Made by a program: the position numbers and the translations under genes | In this document: positions 46,376 through 59,691 of the stretch, piece by piece | Numbering within the stretch: the stretch's first letter is position 1 | How the letters are laid out: each line of letters starts with the position of its first letter | Source of the DNA: Caprella mutica | Lineage: Eukaryota > Arthropoda > Malacostraca > Amphipoda > Caprellidae | Assembly: GCA_947561585.1 (NCBI GenBank) | Contig: CANNZV010002503.1 | Location: forward strand, 1-64,000 | Reading direction: 5' to 3' | Length of the DNA: 64,000 bases | Notes under the pieces: model-generated | The model's database searches: none | What the model was told of the DNA's origin: nothing | What the model saw: only the letters and a program-made list of their open reading frames with translations

Positions 46376-46545
46376 TACACTGCTCCTCAATAGGTACACA
46401 GTACCTAATTGCAATAACACAAAAATGTTCGTACACTGTTACTCAATAGGTACACAGTACCTAATTGCAATAACACAAAAATGTTCGTACACTGTTACTC
46501 AATAGGTACACAGTACCTAATTGCAATAACACAAAAATGTTCTAA
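46376..46545. repeat. 62-bp tandem repeat, about 2.7 copies
   Basis: Copies of caataggtacacagtaccta, attgcaataacacaaaaatg and ttcgtacactgttact follow directly on the 26-bp array and share its ggtacac words. Confidence 0.88.
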
Positions 46546-47243
46546 CGAATGAAATTAATGGGTATTACATTGAGCAAGTGGCACCTGTGATGTAGCGCGC
46601 ACTTCTGATGTTAGCCAATGCATTACTATATTATTATGAAGTAAAGATGTATTATTGCATATAGGTAGTTTACTTGTAAACACCTAGGCAACAGTACTAG
46701 TTATAAGTACCTAGGTAGCTAACTAAACCTAACCCATGAATATTGTAAAGACCTAGGTACATCATTATATGTAAAACTATATAAGTTATCGGTACATTTA
46801 ACTACAGATACCTACCTAGAACTAATATTTTTGGTGTCTTTGACTTGAATATTATACTTTTAAAAAGCAGCATCAGAGCGGGTGGCCTTGCAGACCTCAA
46901 AACTCCGGGTGAAGTTGCGCATCGGTCATTGACGGGGAATGCGTGAAAATATTTCAAATCTGACAACACCATTGGAAAGAGCAGCTCTTAACCCCCTAAT
47001 GCATAAATTTCCTGGAAATCTGTAGGGATTAAGTATAAATACAAAGTGTTCAAACAGAGACCTATGTTTTTTATAGCAAAATAATTATTTTGGACTAGAA
47101 TAGAATCTCTGCGAACTTTGCTGTAGTGTTGATAATTATGCTCAAATTTGATTGCAATTTACATTGGATACGCATAATTTACTGTAGATTAACGTCATGC
47201 AAGATGATTTTAATAATAATTATAAATTATTGAGCTATAACCA
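46546..47243. other. Spacer left of the LTR element
   Basis: No gene or repeat recognised. A short GC-richer patch lies near 46870-46940. Confidence 0.45.
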
Positions 47244-47248
47244 ATATA

Positions 47249-48470
47249 TATTAACAATAGAAAGATTGTTAATACGCTGAACTTGTATCTTTACTTAATC
47301 TTTCAATTTCTATAATTTGATAATCATTTAATCAGACATAATCTTTTTAATCTTGTACACTGTTCATTAGAAGGAAATGCTATTTAAATTTATGGTCATG
47401 TTATTCTCGCTAGGAGCTCGAATATAATTATAAACGAATAGCTTTGAACTTGTAACTTCAGAACATAACTTTATAACTTGTAACCCAGAGCTATAACTTG
47501 TAACTCAGAATATAACTTTATAATTTGTACTAAGTTATATAACTTCATGAACTTTGTAAATCAGTTATACAACTTAGAATATTGAGTTCTTTTTCTATAG
47601 ATAGAATTGAAATTAATACTTAATTAATTTAAAAAGAATTAAGTAAGTACTTCAATTATTCTAATTGAAATACTTAATTAATAGTTAGGAACTTGTAACA
47701 TTTCTGATCATGTATAGGTTAAACAGGACTCTGAAATAGTATGCTTAAATTTGGATGTTTATTAGTGAATCAGGTTTCACTAAAATGAACTATTAGTAAA
47801 TCTGATCGATCTATATGTTAATCGTATAGAAAGCCATTACCACTAGCGTGTTAAATTTGAATAATGCATTGTGTGTTATTTCTATCTGCAGTGAGTAGAA
47901 AAACATCTTTGAAAAGTACTATCAGTACCTTAACAGAAGTTTATTCACTCACTGGAAGGTTGGACTCTCCAGTTCATCCTTTAAATACCATTGGCACCTA
48001 ACTAAAGTGTTCATAGTTCGCGATGGTCTCTTGAAGACTGGTTGGTCGGACCAAGTCCGGTCGGACTTGTCCATCCACGGGTTTCGTGAGTTGGCAACTC
48101 AGACCCTTGTTTATTTTAAACCCTTAAGTTTACTCAACCGCTAGTTTATTTAAAACTTGTGTTGTGTTATTTGAAGACTTGTGCGTAAGTCTTAGAACTC
48201 GGTACTATTCGAACTTTAATATAAGTACACCCATTTAAAACTTCCTTATGTTTAATTTACTTCCTAAAAACTTTTACCGTTTAGTCATTTGTCAGTTTAA
48301 TAGAATTCAATCAATTACCTCTAAATCTCTTCAAGTTAAGATAATACAACAATTGTAACGAACCCGGAGACTTATTTTGCTCTATGGGATAAGTTTATTA
48401 ACAAGCCTCATCTACTTAGAAAATAGGTGATAATTTACTATCAATCCCATAGGAAAAGGGCAATTTAATA
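47249..48470 (+). repeat. Left LTR
   Basis: 1222 bp, begins tattaacaatagaaagattg and ends gggcaatttaata, with 6-bp inverted termini TATTAA/TTAATA rather than TG/CA. Compared by eye it differs from the right LTR at 47767 (g against a at 57935) and 48248 (a against g at 58416). Confidence 0.92.
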
Positions 48471-48471
48471 T

Positions 48472-48489
48472 TGGCATCTTCAAACGGTC
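48472..48489 (+). promoter_or_regulatory. Primer-binding-site candidate
   Basis: tggcatcttcaaacggtc starts one base after the left LTR with the TGG expected to pair with a tRNA CCA end. I could not name the tRNA. Confidence 0.55.
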
Positions 48490-50864
48490 TTGAAGAAAAG
48501 AGGGAGGAAAAAAGAGGTTAGAATCTATTAACGAAAAGAACTGACTTAATATAAATGGTTTAAAGATTTTTAGAGAAGTAAAAGGAAAGTTGGAAAGACA
48601 GTGTCAGTGATAAAGAGGGTACAAAACCAGAACTATGAAACCCTAGTGTTATACAGTGTTAATCACTAGGTAAGCATTGAATGTAATGCGAGTGAACTAG
48701 CCAATCACACTCCTTCCGATAAAAGGACATTACGGGAGCAACTCTACAATGCCGATGGGAGAACACACTCTTCCATCACATATGGGAGAACACACCCTTT
48801 CAACTCACATACGGAAGTCCTGCAGCACTTCATAAAAAAGGAAGGAAAAGCAACAGAAAAGATTCACATGACATGTGAAAGGATACTTTTCAAGTTAACA
48901 GCAGTTAACTATAAAAACTGTTCTAGAATACCATTAATATTCTAAAGACCGGTGAGAAAATTCGAGCTGAGTATAAAACGAGCGGTGCGCATAAATAAAC
49001 TCAATCATCCAAGCTGCAACACAAACTTCGAGCTGAGCATGGATACGCCAAATTAAGTGAAGGTACTAGTGTCAAAGTACTAACAGCGACAAAAATACAT
49101 CGCGACAGAAACTCACTTTACCTGGCGGTAATCACCCAAGGGATTACGATGGAAAAGGCAGAAAAAAAAACGAGGACTTTAACACCGACAGGAAAACAGC
49201 GAATCGCAGCAGATCCAAAGCTGAGAAGAGGACAAGAAACAGCGTACAGCTGTTGACCTGCAACAGGACAACGGGAGAATAGAAGAATCGAATGACTCCA
49301 GAAAAAAGGAAAGCTATGAGGCAACCCTACATGAGATTTATAATCTACTCTACCATCTGGTAAACAGGCAGCTCTACTATTCCCGTAAACAGAGAGGCAA
49401 AACAAGGCAAACTACTAGGTGATGCTATTTAACTATTTAACCTAAAGTTAATATATTGTAATGAATTTTGTGTCTGGAATATAATAATGTCTACTTATAT
49501 TTTTGTATTGCGAATTTTATATTGTCTTTATTAATCTTTACTAATTATTAATCTTTACAGTGTATATTGAAAGGTTTTGTTAGATAAGGTAGTATGTAAT
49601 AAAGAATGGCTTTACCAAAATACGACACAAATAGTTACAACCTGCCGCAAAGGTTCCAAGTAATATAAAGTGTAGTTATGACACTACATTCCTGGGGGAA
49701 TGATAGATTTATATCATAGTCTCAAATAGTGGAGTAAAAAGTAGTGTCAAAGACCAGTAGCCTCAAATAGCGCAGTTAGTAAAAAGTAAGATGATATGAC
49801 AATTTTAGTCAATGTGTATCATTTGAAGGTAATAAACTTTTAACAGATATAATTGAATCTGGGAATATATTAATTGCATAGAATATTTTAGATGTGTCGG
49901 GATAGTGAAAACTATTTACATTTTGATAGGCTAAAAATACCATGTATTTCAGTACTTTTATAATCATCTGACTGAGAACGACATTTAAATCTAATTTATT
50001 TTTGCATAATTATTCTATAAGTAAAATCATTGAAAACTAATGGAACGTATGTTTCAGAAAATGAAAGTTGTATAAATGTGCGAAGATTGCAAATACTCGC
50101 GGAAAGCACGTTATATAACAAAATAACTGTTGTTGTCCTATAAAAGGCGAAGTATAATTATAATAAATAATTATAAAGGAATTCAGAAAATCGTATATAA
50201 GAATTTCGAAGAAGCTTAGAGAGAAAGTTCAAATGATGAGAACGAACTTAAAATACTATTTTGAAAGTATGAATTTTTAAAGTATTAAGTAAAAAACATT
50301 AGAACAATGTTTAAATGAGCTAATATAGTTGCAAATATATTAGTAGTAACCTGTGTACTCATAAATAGAGATACAGATGGAATATGTAACTGTATATTCA
50401 CAGATAAGGAGAATAAAAATATTCCAAGTTGATGATAAATTAAATGGGTCTTATAACCTGTGAATTTGTCATGTAAATAACCAAAGGTGAATTTGGTAAA
50501 GTAACGATATACCTATTTTATATTAACGAGGTAATTTTCCATATTTTTAGTACTGGAATGGAAGTAATTAACCCATTCTCGTATTTCATTAATTTTGCAT
50601 ATTTTAATGAAATGATATTTATTGTTTGTGGCTTAAAAAGCAATAACGTCGATAAAAATCTTTGGAAATTATAAATTACGCTGTTTTGTTTAGTAGGTAA
50701 TATCAAGAGAAAGTGATCTCGAGAGAAGTTGATATCATAAGAAACGGTTATATCATATAGAAATATACCGAAAGTACAGTCACGGATGTGAATATCTGAC
50801 TATAGGGTCAAAACATCCTTTAAGTCAGTGTAAGTCAAATGAGTTGTCATATTATAAAATATAG

Positions 50865-51305
50865 ACGAGGTTTCAGGTAAAACCGTAAATACCTAAGATA
50901 CAACATTGAGTTGTGATATTATAAGATATAAAAAGGGTTTCAGGTAAAACCGTAAATACCTAAGATACAACATTGAGTTGTGATATTATAAAATATAAAA
51001 AGGGTTTCAGGTAAAACCGTAAATACCTAAGATACAACATTGAGTTGTGATATTATAAAATATAAAAAGGGTTTCAGGTAAAACCGTAAATACCTAAGAT
51101 ACAACATTGAGTTGTGATATTATAAAATATAAAAAGGGTTTCAGGTAAAACCGCAAATACCTAAGATACAACATTGAGTTGTAATATTATAAGATATAAA
51201 AAGGGTTTCAGGTAAAACCGCAAATACCTAAGATACAACATTGAGTTGTGATATTGTAAAATATAAAAAGGGTTTCAGGTAAAACCGCAAATACCTAAGA
51301 TGTGC
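50865..51305 (+). repeat. 67-bp tandem repeat, about 6.5 copies, in the LTR element
   Basis: Unit contains tttcaggtaaaaccgtaaat, acctaagatacaacattgag and ttgtgatattataaaatata. A diverged copy lies just beyond at about 51400-51440. Confidence 0.92.
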
Positions 51306-53449
51306 ATGTATTGTACATATATGACGAAATCATACCTAATTTTCAGGGATGAAGTCAATAGATAATTATAATGTCAATTTATATTTATAAAAATAAACAA
51401 GGTTTCAGGTAAACCGGAAATACCTATGATACGCACGTAACGTACATATGTAACGAATCATACCTATTTTTCAGGGATGAAGTCAATTGATAATTATGAT
51501 GTATTCCTATTCAAATAGTAATAATCGCAGTGTTTGAAAAAAGAACCTGTCAATCGTTTCAGTGATTTAAGACAATCAAGTCAGATAATGAGTTAACGTA
51601 AATAAGATATAACGTAAATATTAAACTCAGAGGTATGACTCAGTATAAAAAGAGTGAAACATTTTAAAGGATTGACAAGGAATGATATAGATATATATAT
51701 ATATCTTGAATATTTAAATGACTATTTTGATATTAATATTGTATATTGAATATTTTTGATGAGATTTAAAGTTACCTAGAGGTTAATACTGCTTAACCAT
51801 AGTTAATGTAATATCGGGTAATATGTGGTAACATAGAGGGGAAAGTAGGTTTGATACTAAATAATCAATATGTGATGTAGTTTCAAACTATATTCCTGTA
51901 ATAATTAAAAGTAAGAAATAATTGATTTGATTAAAGGTTATTGTTTAACGTAATTAAATAATTATATGCTTTAACGTAAAATCTCCAGTAACTCAATAAT
52001 GAACGAAATAACGATATAAGAAAGATTCAACGCAGTTTACGTATATTGAGTATATATTGAGTATAAATAATTAACTGTTAAATAAGAAGTTGTTGTAATT
52101 ATTCCAGTGACGAATAATAACTTAAAATAATCACATAGGTGATTAGTTCATATGAACGAAATAATCGTATAAAAACGATGTGAATTCAGACAATTGTATT
52201 TGTCAGACGATAATTCTGAGAAAGAAAATATTATAAGAGCAAAGATTTGCTGAATTTTATAATTAAATTGCAAGACTTGATTTGAATAGTGAATTAAATG
52301 CAAGCAATCGAACATAAATGTATAAGAGATAAAACAATTATCTTAAGACTATTTTTCTTTTAATAAAGAATAAAATATAGCAAACGTTATATATATAAAA
52401 ATATAACTTAACGTAAAAATATAACGAAACTTGATTTTATAATAGTTGACTAGTAAAAAGTCATGACTAAACGTAATCTTGAAGGAAGCGATGTAAATTT
52501 TCAAGTGGGAAGTTATTGTCAACAGAGCTATTAAAATTAGTCGAGGTGGTACAGTCAGTAACACTATAGTTGACGATAGCAAGGATATAATATGAATAAA
52601 ATAATGAATATTATATGGAGAATAAAAGATATAGGAATTAATGTGATTATTCCAGTAGGTTACCCAGAAGTAATAATTAATTATTTAATTAATTATTTGA
52701 TAAAATAAATGAGTTTGAAAGAGAGCTCTTGATGATTTCTTTTAATGATAACTGTAATGTTTGATAAATAAATGAGTTACAGGTTCTTCGTCGAAATTAA
52801 ATCATGGAATTAATGTCATGAAATAAGTGTAATATCATAATTTAATATTATGATAAATTTGAGGAACTGAAAGTAATATAAGTTATTACTTGTGTGGGAA
52901 TAAGAACCTGTAAGAACAATGTATGAATAAGAATTAATAGTTATTTATAATTAAATGACATGCAGTAAATCAATCTACTGTTCTCTATGAACTATATTGT
53001 AATACAATCCAAGATGGAGCGGGAACTAATATTTGAAACACCATAACAAATGGAGAGTTTAACGAATGATTTGAATGATAACAAGATACGAAGCAAATAT
53101 TTTAATAAATATTATTTCACATTTAATTTGAATTCTTTTATTTATAATAGAAGTGTAATATTTTATGATGAATTTTTGATTTTCAAGATGATAAATAAAA
53201 ATGTTTGTACTTGTTAATTAAAATAAAGATACTGAATTCTTGATATATAAATTTAGGAATGAATTCTAAATAAATAGTCGAATATTATTGAATGTATAAT
53301 GAATAATGAAAACATGCAATATAATATTCATGTACTTAAATTCTAATGTTTATGTACAATGATATATAAAATAATTGCTGAAAAAGATAGTTCGTTAAAA
53401 CTTTTATATATGATAATATATAAATATATAACCAAGGAAATGTTTGATC

Positions 53450-53720
53450 CAATCTTAAGGGGAACATTCTATTTATTCCTCTCAGAATGAAGAATAAAAT
53501 AGACCCTAAAGAATTTCCAAACATAAGTTAGGCGAACATTCTATTTATTCCTCTCAGAATGAAGTAGACCCTAAAGAATTTCCAAACATAAGTTAGGCGA
53601 ACATTCTATTTATTCCTCTCAGAACGAAGAATAAAATAGACTCTAAAGAATTTCAGAATAATCTCAGGGGAACATTCTATTTATTCCTCTCAGAGTGAAG
53701 AATGAAATTAGACCCCAAAA
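53450..53720 (+). repeat. About 75-bp degenerate tandem repeat, 4 copies, in the LTR element
   Basis: Each copy carries gaacattctatttattcctc then tcagaatgaagaata and a tagaccctaaagaattt block. Confidence 0.85.
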
Positions 53721-55539
53721 AGATTACAATAATGAATTGAAGTGTAATTAAGTGTGATTATACATGGAATTGTGAGATAAATATATTAGAAAGTTATAAA
53801 TTAAGATGTATAATAATTTATATGTTGATATTTGAAAAAAGGGGATATTCCTAATGCATAAAGAATATTCATTCTAAACTGTAGGTGTAAATATTACTAA
53901 GAGAAAACAGTAATTGCAGATTCAAAGGTCAACCAGAGTACAGTAAATACCCTGAAAAGAAAATCTTCTTTTAAAGAAAAATTTCAAGGGGGAACAGTAA
54001 TATTTCAAGATTTATAAAAGAATGAATGTAGTTGATTTTACATGAGTATAAAAAGGATTGAAATGAAATCGTAAATAATAAAAGCGATTGAATAGAACGG
54101 ATTTATTTCATAAAAATAAATGTAACGAGAATTGTAAAATACGTTCATGTTACGTATATGAATTTATTAATTAAACTCAGTATAGCAGTTTAAATGTAAT
54201 TAAAAAGTTTGAGTTTAAAAGGGACAGTTAAATAATTTAATAAATAATGTAAGGATTCAATATAAAGAAAACTGTTGAAAAGTTTAATGATACTGAAATA
54301 AGAGTAAAAGGCTCTTTAGTGATAAATGGGAATTACGAAAATATTTTTGAGAATTGAGTTTAATGATAGCAAGAATCTTTATGATATTTAAATTATTACT
54401 TGAAAAATTAATGAATACATTAAACTTGAGTTAAAGCAAATGAAAAAAATAATGAGATTTAATTCTGTACGAGAATTTATGATTATAAAAGGAACATAAC
54501 GAAATATAATGAATAGCTAAAAACGACATAGTTTGTGTTCAATTAATTTCTTTCAATGGTTAGATCAATAACATTAACTCTTAAGGGTAACTACAATATA
54601 CACTGATGTTTAAAGAAATGTAAATTATATATATAAAGCATTGATGTTTAGTGAAACATAAAATATATATATATAACTGTGTGTTTGTAAGTTAAGAGTA
54701 ATTAAGAAAATTATGTTGACTAACACTTACAATTATTGATGAAATGTAATGTAATGGTAGATAAATAATCTATGTAAGATGTAAGTTTCTTGTATAAGCT
54801 AGTAAAGTTCACCTGTAATTGCAGAAACACACGTAAAAGAGGCTAACCAAAAGCAATGAACCCCATCTATCTGACGATCTGACGTTATGGGCAAGACATC
54901 GGTTGAAGGTGAATTACTTAATTTTACTATGAATTTATCACTATAAGTGAAAATCTTGTAAAGTAACGTAACAATAAAAAGAAACATAACAGTTTTGATT
55001 GTGTCCAAGATTTTCATGAACCTAGTTTTAAGTGAAAAATATGTTATATATATATAAACTAACCCCTTCTTTACAGTCTTATAATAATAGGAATATGTAT
55101 TGTAAACTGAATGAGGTATGTTTTGAAATAAATGTTATGCGAGATATATATTATCAAACTATAATATTACTTGAAGGATTATAACAATACTATAATATTA
55201 AAGAATTTTGTAGAATCATTGTACAAAATTTTGGAAATAATTAAAACAATCATGTTTTAGCAATGGTAAAATAGTAATATTATCCTTCAACTGTAAGTCT
55301 AAAAGTAATAGTTAGGTAAAAATATAATCCTAATTATACTTAAATTAATGATTTATTTTTATTCCCAAAACTTGAAAAACATCTCTCGAGAAACTGGAGC
55401 AGAGCAGTAACAAACCAGATGTTGGAACAATCCAACACCAGTAACTTGTTGATCCGAAAAGGATAAGCCGAGCTACGCCTGATGACGAGAAGGCTGATCA
55501 GTGGAGCATACTTGGTGACGACTTCCCTTTCATATTTGT

Positions 55540-55650
55540 TGATGTCTTCACAGTCATACTGGATGATGACTTCACAGTCATACTTGATGATGACTTCACA
55601 GTCATACTTGGTGACGACTTCGCAGTCATATTTGGTGACGTCACAAACCA
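55540..55650 (+). repeat. 24-bp tandem repeat, about 4 copies, in the LTR element
   Basis: Unit gatgatgacttcacagtcat then actt. The unit length keeps minus-strand frames open. Confidence 0.88.
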
Positions 55651-56261
55651 ATGCCCGGTAACCTGAGGGAACCATTCATTCTGAAGGAGGAGAATGAACA
55701 TGGGGGCTTCAACTCTCATGTACCTACTTTGAGAAGTCTTCTCTGATGGTACCGTCACATTTAGATCATTTCACCTTGATCTTATTATTCTAAATTTTGG
55801 ATTATTACTTTAGTCCAATTAACTTAGATTTCTATACTTTGAATTTACTTTAAAGAAAGATTAAATATTAATTGCTTATTGAAACATTCAGGTTATGAGC
55901 ATTTAATCATTGATGTTTATTTGAAAATTAATTCTTTAAAGAATTACTTAGATTTCATTTGATAGTTTACAGATTTCGAAGTTGAAAATTTTAATTAAAG
56001 TAACTTTTAATTTCATTGAATATTTTAAACGAAATCTGAATATGTTTATTCAATACGAATAAAAATAGGTTATGTAAGGCTAACAATAGTATAGATGAAT
56101 ACTAACCAATAATATAGCTCGAATAATATTACATAACATATATAACCATAGTTTAAGAAGAGAGAAGTTTAAGATAAGTAATAACGAATTTAGTTATACT
56201 CATATATTTTGAAATGAATATTTTGGAATTAGAATAAACTATATTGAAGTTTCGATTTTGA

Positions 56262-56450
56262 TGTAAGATTATATTCATTTGAGATATAAAAGTTAATTAA
56301 GTTCTATTGACTATAGCTTATATTCATTTGAGATATAAAAGTTAATTAAGTTCTATTGACTATAGCTTATATTCATTTGAGATATAAAAGTTAACTAAGT
56401 TCTATTGATTATAGATTATATTCATTGGAAATATGAAAAGTAATTAATCT
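56262..56450 (+). repeat. 49-bp tandem repeat, about 3.7 copies, in the LTR element
   Basis: Unit tatattcatttgagatataa then aagttaattaagttctattg and actatagct. Confidence 0.88.
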
Positions 56451-57402
56451 CTATTGATTTTGAAATTAATTTCATTTGAAAATTACTTAACTTTATTTCC
56501 AACGTTTTAAATTACGATGCTTGAAGTAGAAGATATAATAATAGTAGATATATTATAATCGTATGCTTAGATTTTATTGATAATCTTATTTGTAAGCATT
56601 ATAATTTTGGTTCTTGAATGAAAGTAAGATGTTTATAGTTGGACTATATTGCAGTAAAGTATTAAACGAACTTTATATTTTGAAGAAAAACTTTAAGGAT
56701 GTTTTCAATGACTAGACATTCACCTGGATACTATTTCCATTTAAGTGTTTAAGAATTGAGAACATACATATTTAATTTTTAGAAAGGTAATGGTTACTTT
56801 TATTTAAAAAATTAAAATATAAATTTAGCAGTTATAGATTGAAGTTTTATGATTGTTCAACTTGAATTTGAGATTTATAATTTGATGTTTCATGTTTTGA
56901 AATTTTAGAACTGGATGAAATGGGATTTAAGGTTCAATTTTGAATAATTATAAACAAGGTTAGATATTTGAATATCTTTATTAGTTAAATAAATCCCATA
57001 AAATGAAAATATATTTTTGATGTATGTTTCTGAATATGAGTAGAATAACTTATAAATTTTCAATCTCTTTTGATTTAATATCTTGACCAGAGGTAGAATT
57101 CATGATTACATATATGATAGGAATTGTCTTGTCATCATATTTTTGTACACACAAATTTTATGATGAAAAGACTGATCTATTTAGCAGATCAAATTTTAAT
57201 CTGAAATTCATAATACATGAATCGAGTGATTAAATTTCTTTTGTTTTAATAGATATAATTTGTGTTTCGGACTTAGAAATTTCAAGAAATTTCATAGGAT
57301 GTTTTCCGAGTGTTGTTCGAAATTTCTTAGGATATTTTTCGATTGGATTTCGATAATAAGGGTTTAGAAATTGAAATTCAACCGACAAGTCGGTTGAAAC
57401 AT

Positions 57403-57413
57403 GAAGGGGGGAG
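57403..57413 (+). other. Polypurine tract of the LTR element
   Basis: gaaggggggag directly before the right LTR, the expected site of plus-strand priming. Confidence 0.75.
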
Positions 57414-57416
57414 TGA

Positions 57417-58638
57417 TATTAACAATAGAAAGATTGTTAATACGCTGAACTTGTATCTTTACTTAATCTTTCAATTTCTATAATTTGATAATCATTTAAT
57501 CAGACATAATCTTTTTAATCTTGTACACTGTTCATTAGAAGGAAATGCTATTTAAATTTATGGTCATGTTATTCTCGCTAGGAGCTCGAATATAATTATA
57601 AACGAATAGCTTTGAACTTGTAACTTCAGAACATAACTTTATAACTTGTAACCCAGAGCTATAACTTGTAACTCAGAATATAACTTTATAATTTGTACTA
57701 AGTTATATAACTTCATGAACTTTGTAAATCAGTTATACAACTTAGAATATTGAGTTCTTTTTCTATAGATAGAATTGAAATTAATACTTAATTAATTTAA
57801 AAAGAATTAAGTAAGTACTTCAATTATTCTAATTGAAATACTTAATTAATAGTTAGGAACTTGTAACATTTCTGATCATGTATAGGTTAAACAGGACTCT
57901 GAAATAGTATGCTTAAATTTGGATGTTTATTAGTAAATCAGGTTTCACTAAAATGAACTATTAGTAAATCTGATCGATCTATATGTTAATCGTATAGAAA
58001 GCCATTACCACTAGCGTGTTAAATTTGAATAATGCATTGTGTGTTATTTCTATCTGCAGTGAGTAGAAAAACATCTTTGAAAAGTACTATCAGTACCTTA
58101 ACAGAAGTTTATTCACTCACTGGAAGGTTGGACTCTCCAGTTCATCCTTTAAATACCATTGGCACCTAACTAAAGTGTTCATAGTTCGCGATGGTCTCTT
58201 GAAGACTGGTTGGTCGGACCAAGTCCGGTCGGACTTGTCCATCCACGGGTTTCGTGAGTTGGCAACTCAGACCCTTGTTTATTTTAAACCCTTAAGTTTA
58301 CTCAACCGCTAGTTTATTTAAAACTTGTGTTGTGTTATTTGAAGACTTGTGCGTAAGTCTTAGAACTCGGTACTATTCGAACTTTAATATAAGTACACCC
58401 ATTTAAAACTTCCTTGTGTTTAATTTACTTCCTAAAAACTTTTACCGTTTAGTCATTTGTCAGTTTAATAGAATTCAATCAATTACCTCTAAATCTCTTC
58501 AAGTTAAGATAATACAACAATTGTAACGAACCCGGAGACTTATTTTGCTCTATGGGATAAGTTTATTAACAAGCCTCATCTACTTAGAAAATAGGTGATA
58601 ATTTACTATCAATCCCATAGGAAAAGGGCAATTTAATA
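57417..58638 (+). repeat. Right LTR
   Basis: 1222 bp, same length as the left LTR and differing at two positions (57935, 58416). Confidence 0.92.
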
Positions 58639-58650
58639 ATATACTAGATT

Positions 58651-59540
58651 CACAAGAACACCCGTGGAATATTTTAAGGGGAGCGTTTCACTGAAAAACG
58701 GTAAAATTTTCAAATTTCGTTTTTTTGCATTTTTTAATTCTTCAATAGTTTATGTGAAACCCTGTAAAAACAGAACAATGAAATTCGTACTAGAAATGGT
58801 ACAAACGTACCAACGCGATCAGCTGTGCAGGACTGCAGCGGGCCACCCAAGGTCAGTCTGTCTGTAGCCATTGAGCGAGGTGGAGTGTTGTGTGCTTTAT
58901 TCCCCCTCAAAAAAGCTCAAAAATCCCAATGAAATCAACAATGAAGTTATATAACCTACGATGCCACAGTGGGGATGCCGGAATGTAAAAAACATTGGAA
59001 AATTTGAAGTCGTTTTTCTCCACTTTCATGTTTTTCTCAGGCAAATCCCTACTCCTCCGTCAGTTTTCAACCGATTTTTCTGATTCAACGTTTTATATGA
59101 AGGTAAGACTTCAGGCTACAAATCACACGTTGTAAAAGTGAAAAAAAAATTTCAGAAAAAAAAATAAATCAATTTTTTTCGGTTTTTTTGATAAAAAATA
59201 TGATTTTTCAAAATTTTGTCCATTTTTGAAAACTGGTTTTGATTTTTGAATATTTGCAACGGGTGTTTTGTTACCACATGATTTGGCTATGTCATGAAGC
59301 AAAAAAAATGAAAATTGGTCACAAATTGTAAGAGGAGTAGGACTTTGAAAAATTGCTCAAAAACTCGAAAATGTGGCAATAACTCAAAAACTATAAAAAA
59401 AATTGAAAAAATGTCATCACCAAAAACGTCTTAGAATTTGATTTTACACCTGCCTACTAAGTTTCAGAAAAATCGTACGATAAATAAAGAAGCTCACCCG
59501 AAAATGAAACGCCCCCCTTAATTCACGGGTGGACTTGCGC
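58651..59540. mobile_element. TIR element of about 0.9 kb next to the right LTR
   Basis: The left end has acacccgtggaatattttaa and ggggagcgtttcac; the right end, reversed, has ccacccgtgaattaaggg and gggcgtttcat, so about 35-40 bp pair imperfectly. Cacaag and cgcaag lie just outside. The interior is A/T-run rich. The 67-codon frame at 58664-58867 has no recognised domain. The LTR element ends only 8 bp before this terminus. Confidence 0.75.
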
Positions 59541-59691
59541 GCATTTATTAGTAAAGTTAAAGAGCTCTTATTCATTAATAAACCTGTGATATTCATCCCC
59601 GGTACTCCTATTGTGCACCAGTGGTAAGGTAAAGTAACCAAAGTTTCTGTGTGACCAAGGTTCGGAATAGTAAACAGTTGCATATCAGTTT

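Larger units (their letters stand above)
48471..57416 (+). other. Interior of the LTR element: no coding capacity seen
   Basis: 8.9 kb, strongly AT-rich except for about 48700-49420. It holds at least four tandem-repeat blocks (listed separately) and only chance frames of 62 to 111 codons on the minus strand. Those at 55340-55758 run through a 24-bp repeat. Confidence 0.75.
47249..58638 (+). mobile_element. Large non-coding LTR retroelement (LARD-like), 11.4 kb
   Basis: Two 1222-bp direct repeats at 47249-48470 and 57417-58638 flank an 8.9 kb interior. A 5-bp direct repeat, atata, lies outside both ends (47244-47248, 58639-58643). A primer-binding-site candidate (tggcatcttcaaacggtc) follows the left LTR and a polypurine tract (gaaggggggag) precedes the right one, which gives plus-strand orientation. 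No interior frame exceeds about 111 codons and no gag, protease, RT or integrase motif was seen. The interior instead carries several tandem repeats. Near-identical LTRs mean recent insertion, so enzymes must have come from another element. Confidence 0.9.

Noticed and set aside
55340..55758. Small protein gene inside the LTR element (minus strand)
   Set aside because: Frames run through a 24-bp tandem repeat, on the strand opposite to the element, with no recognised motif.
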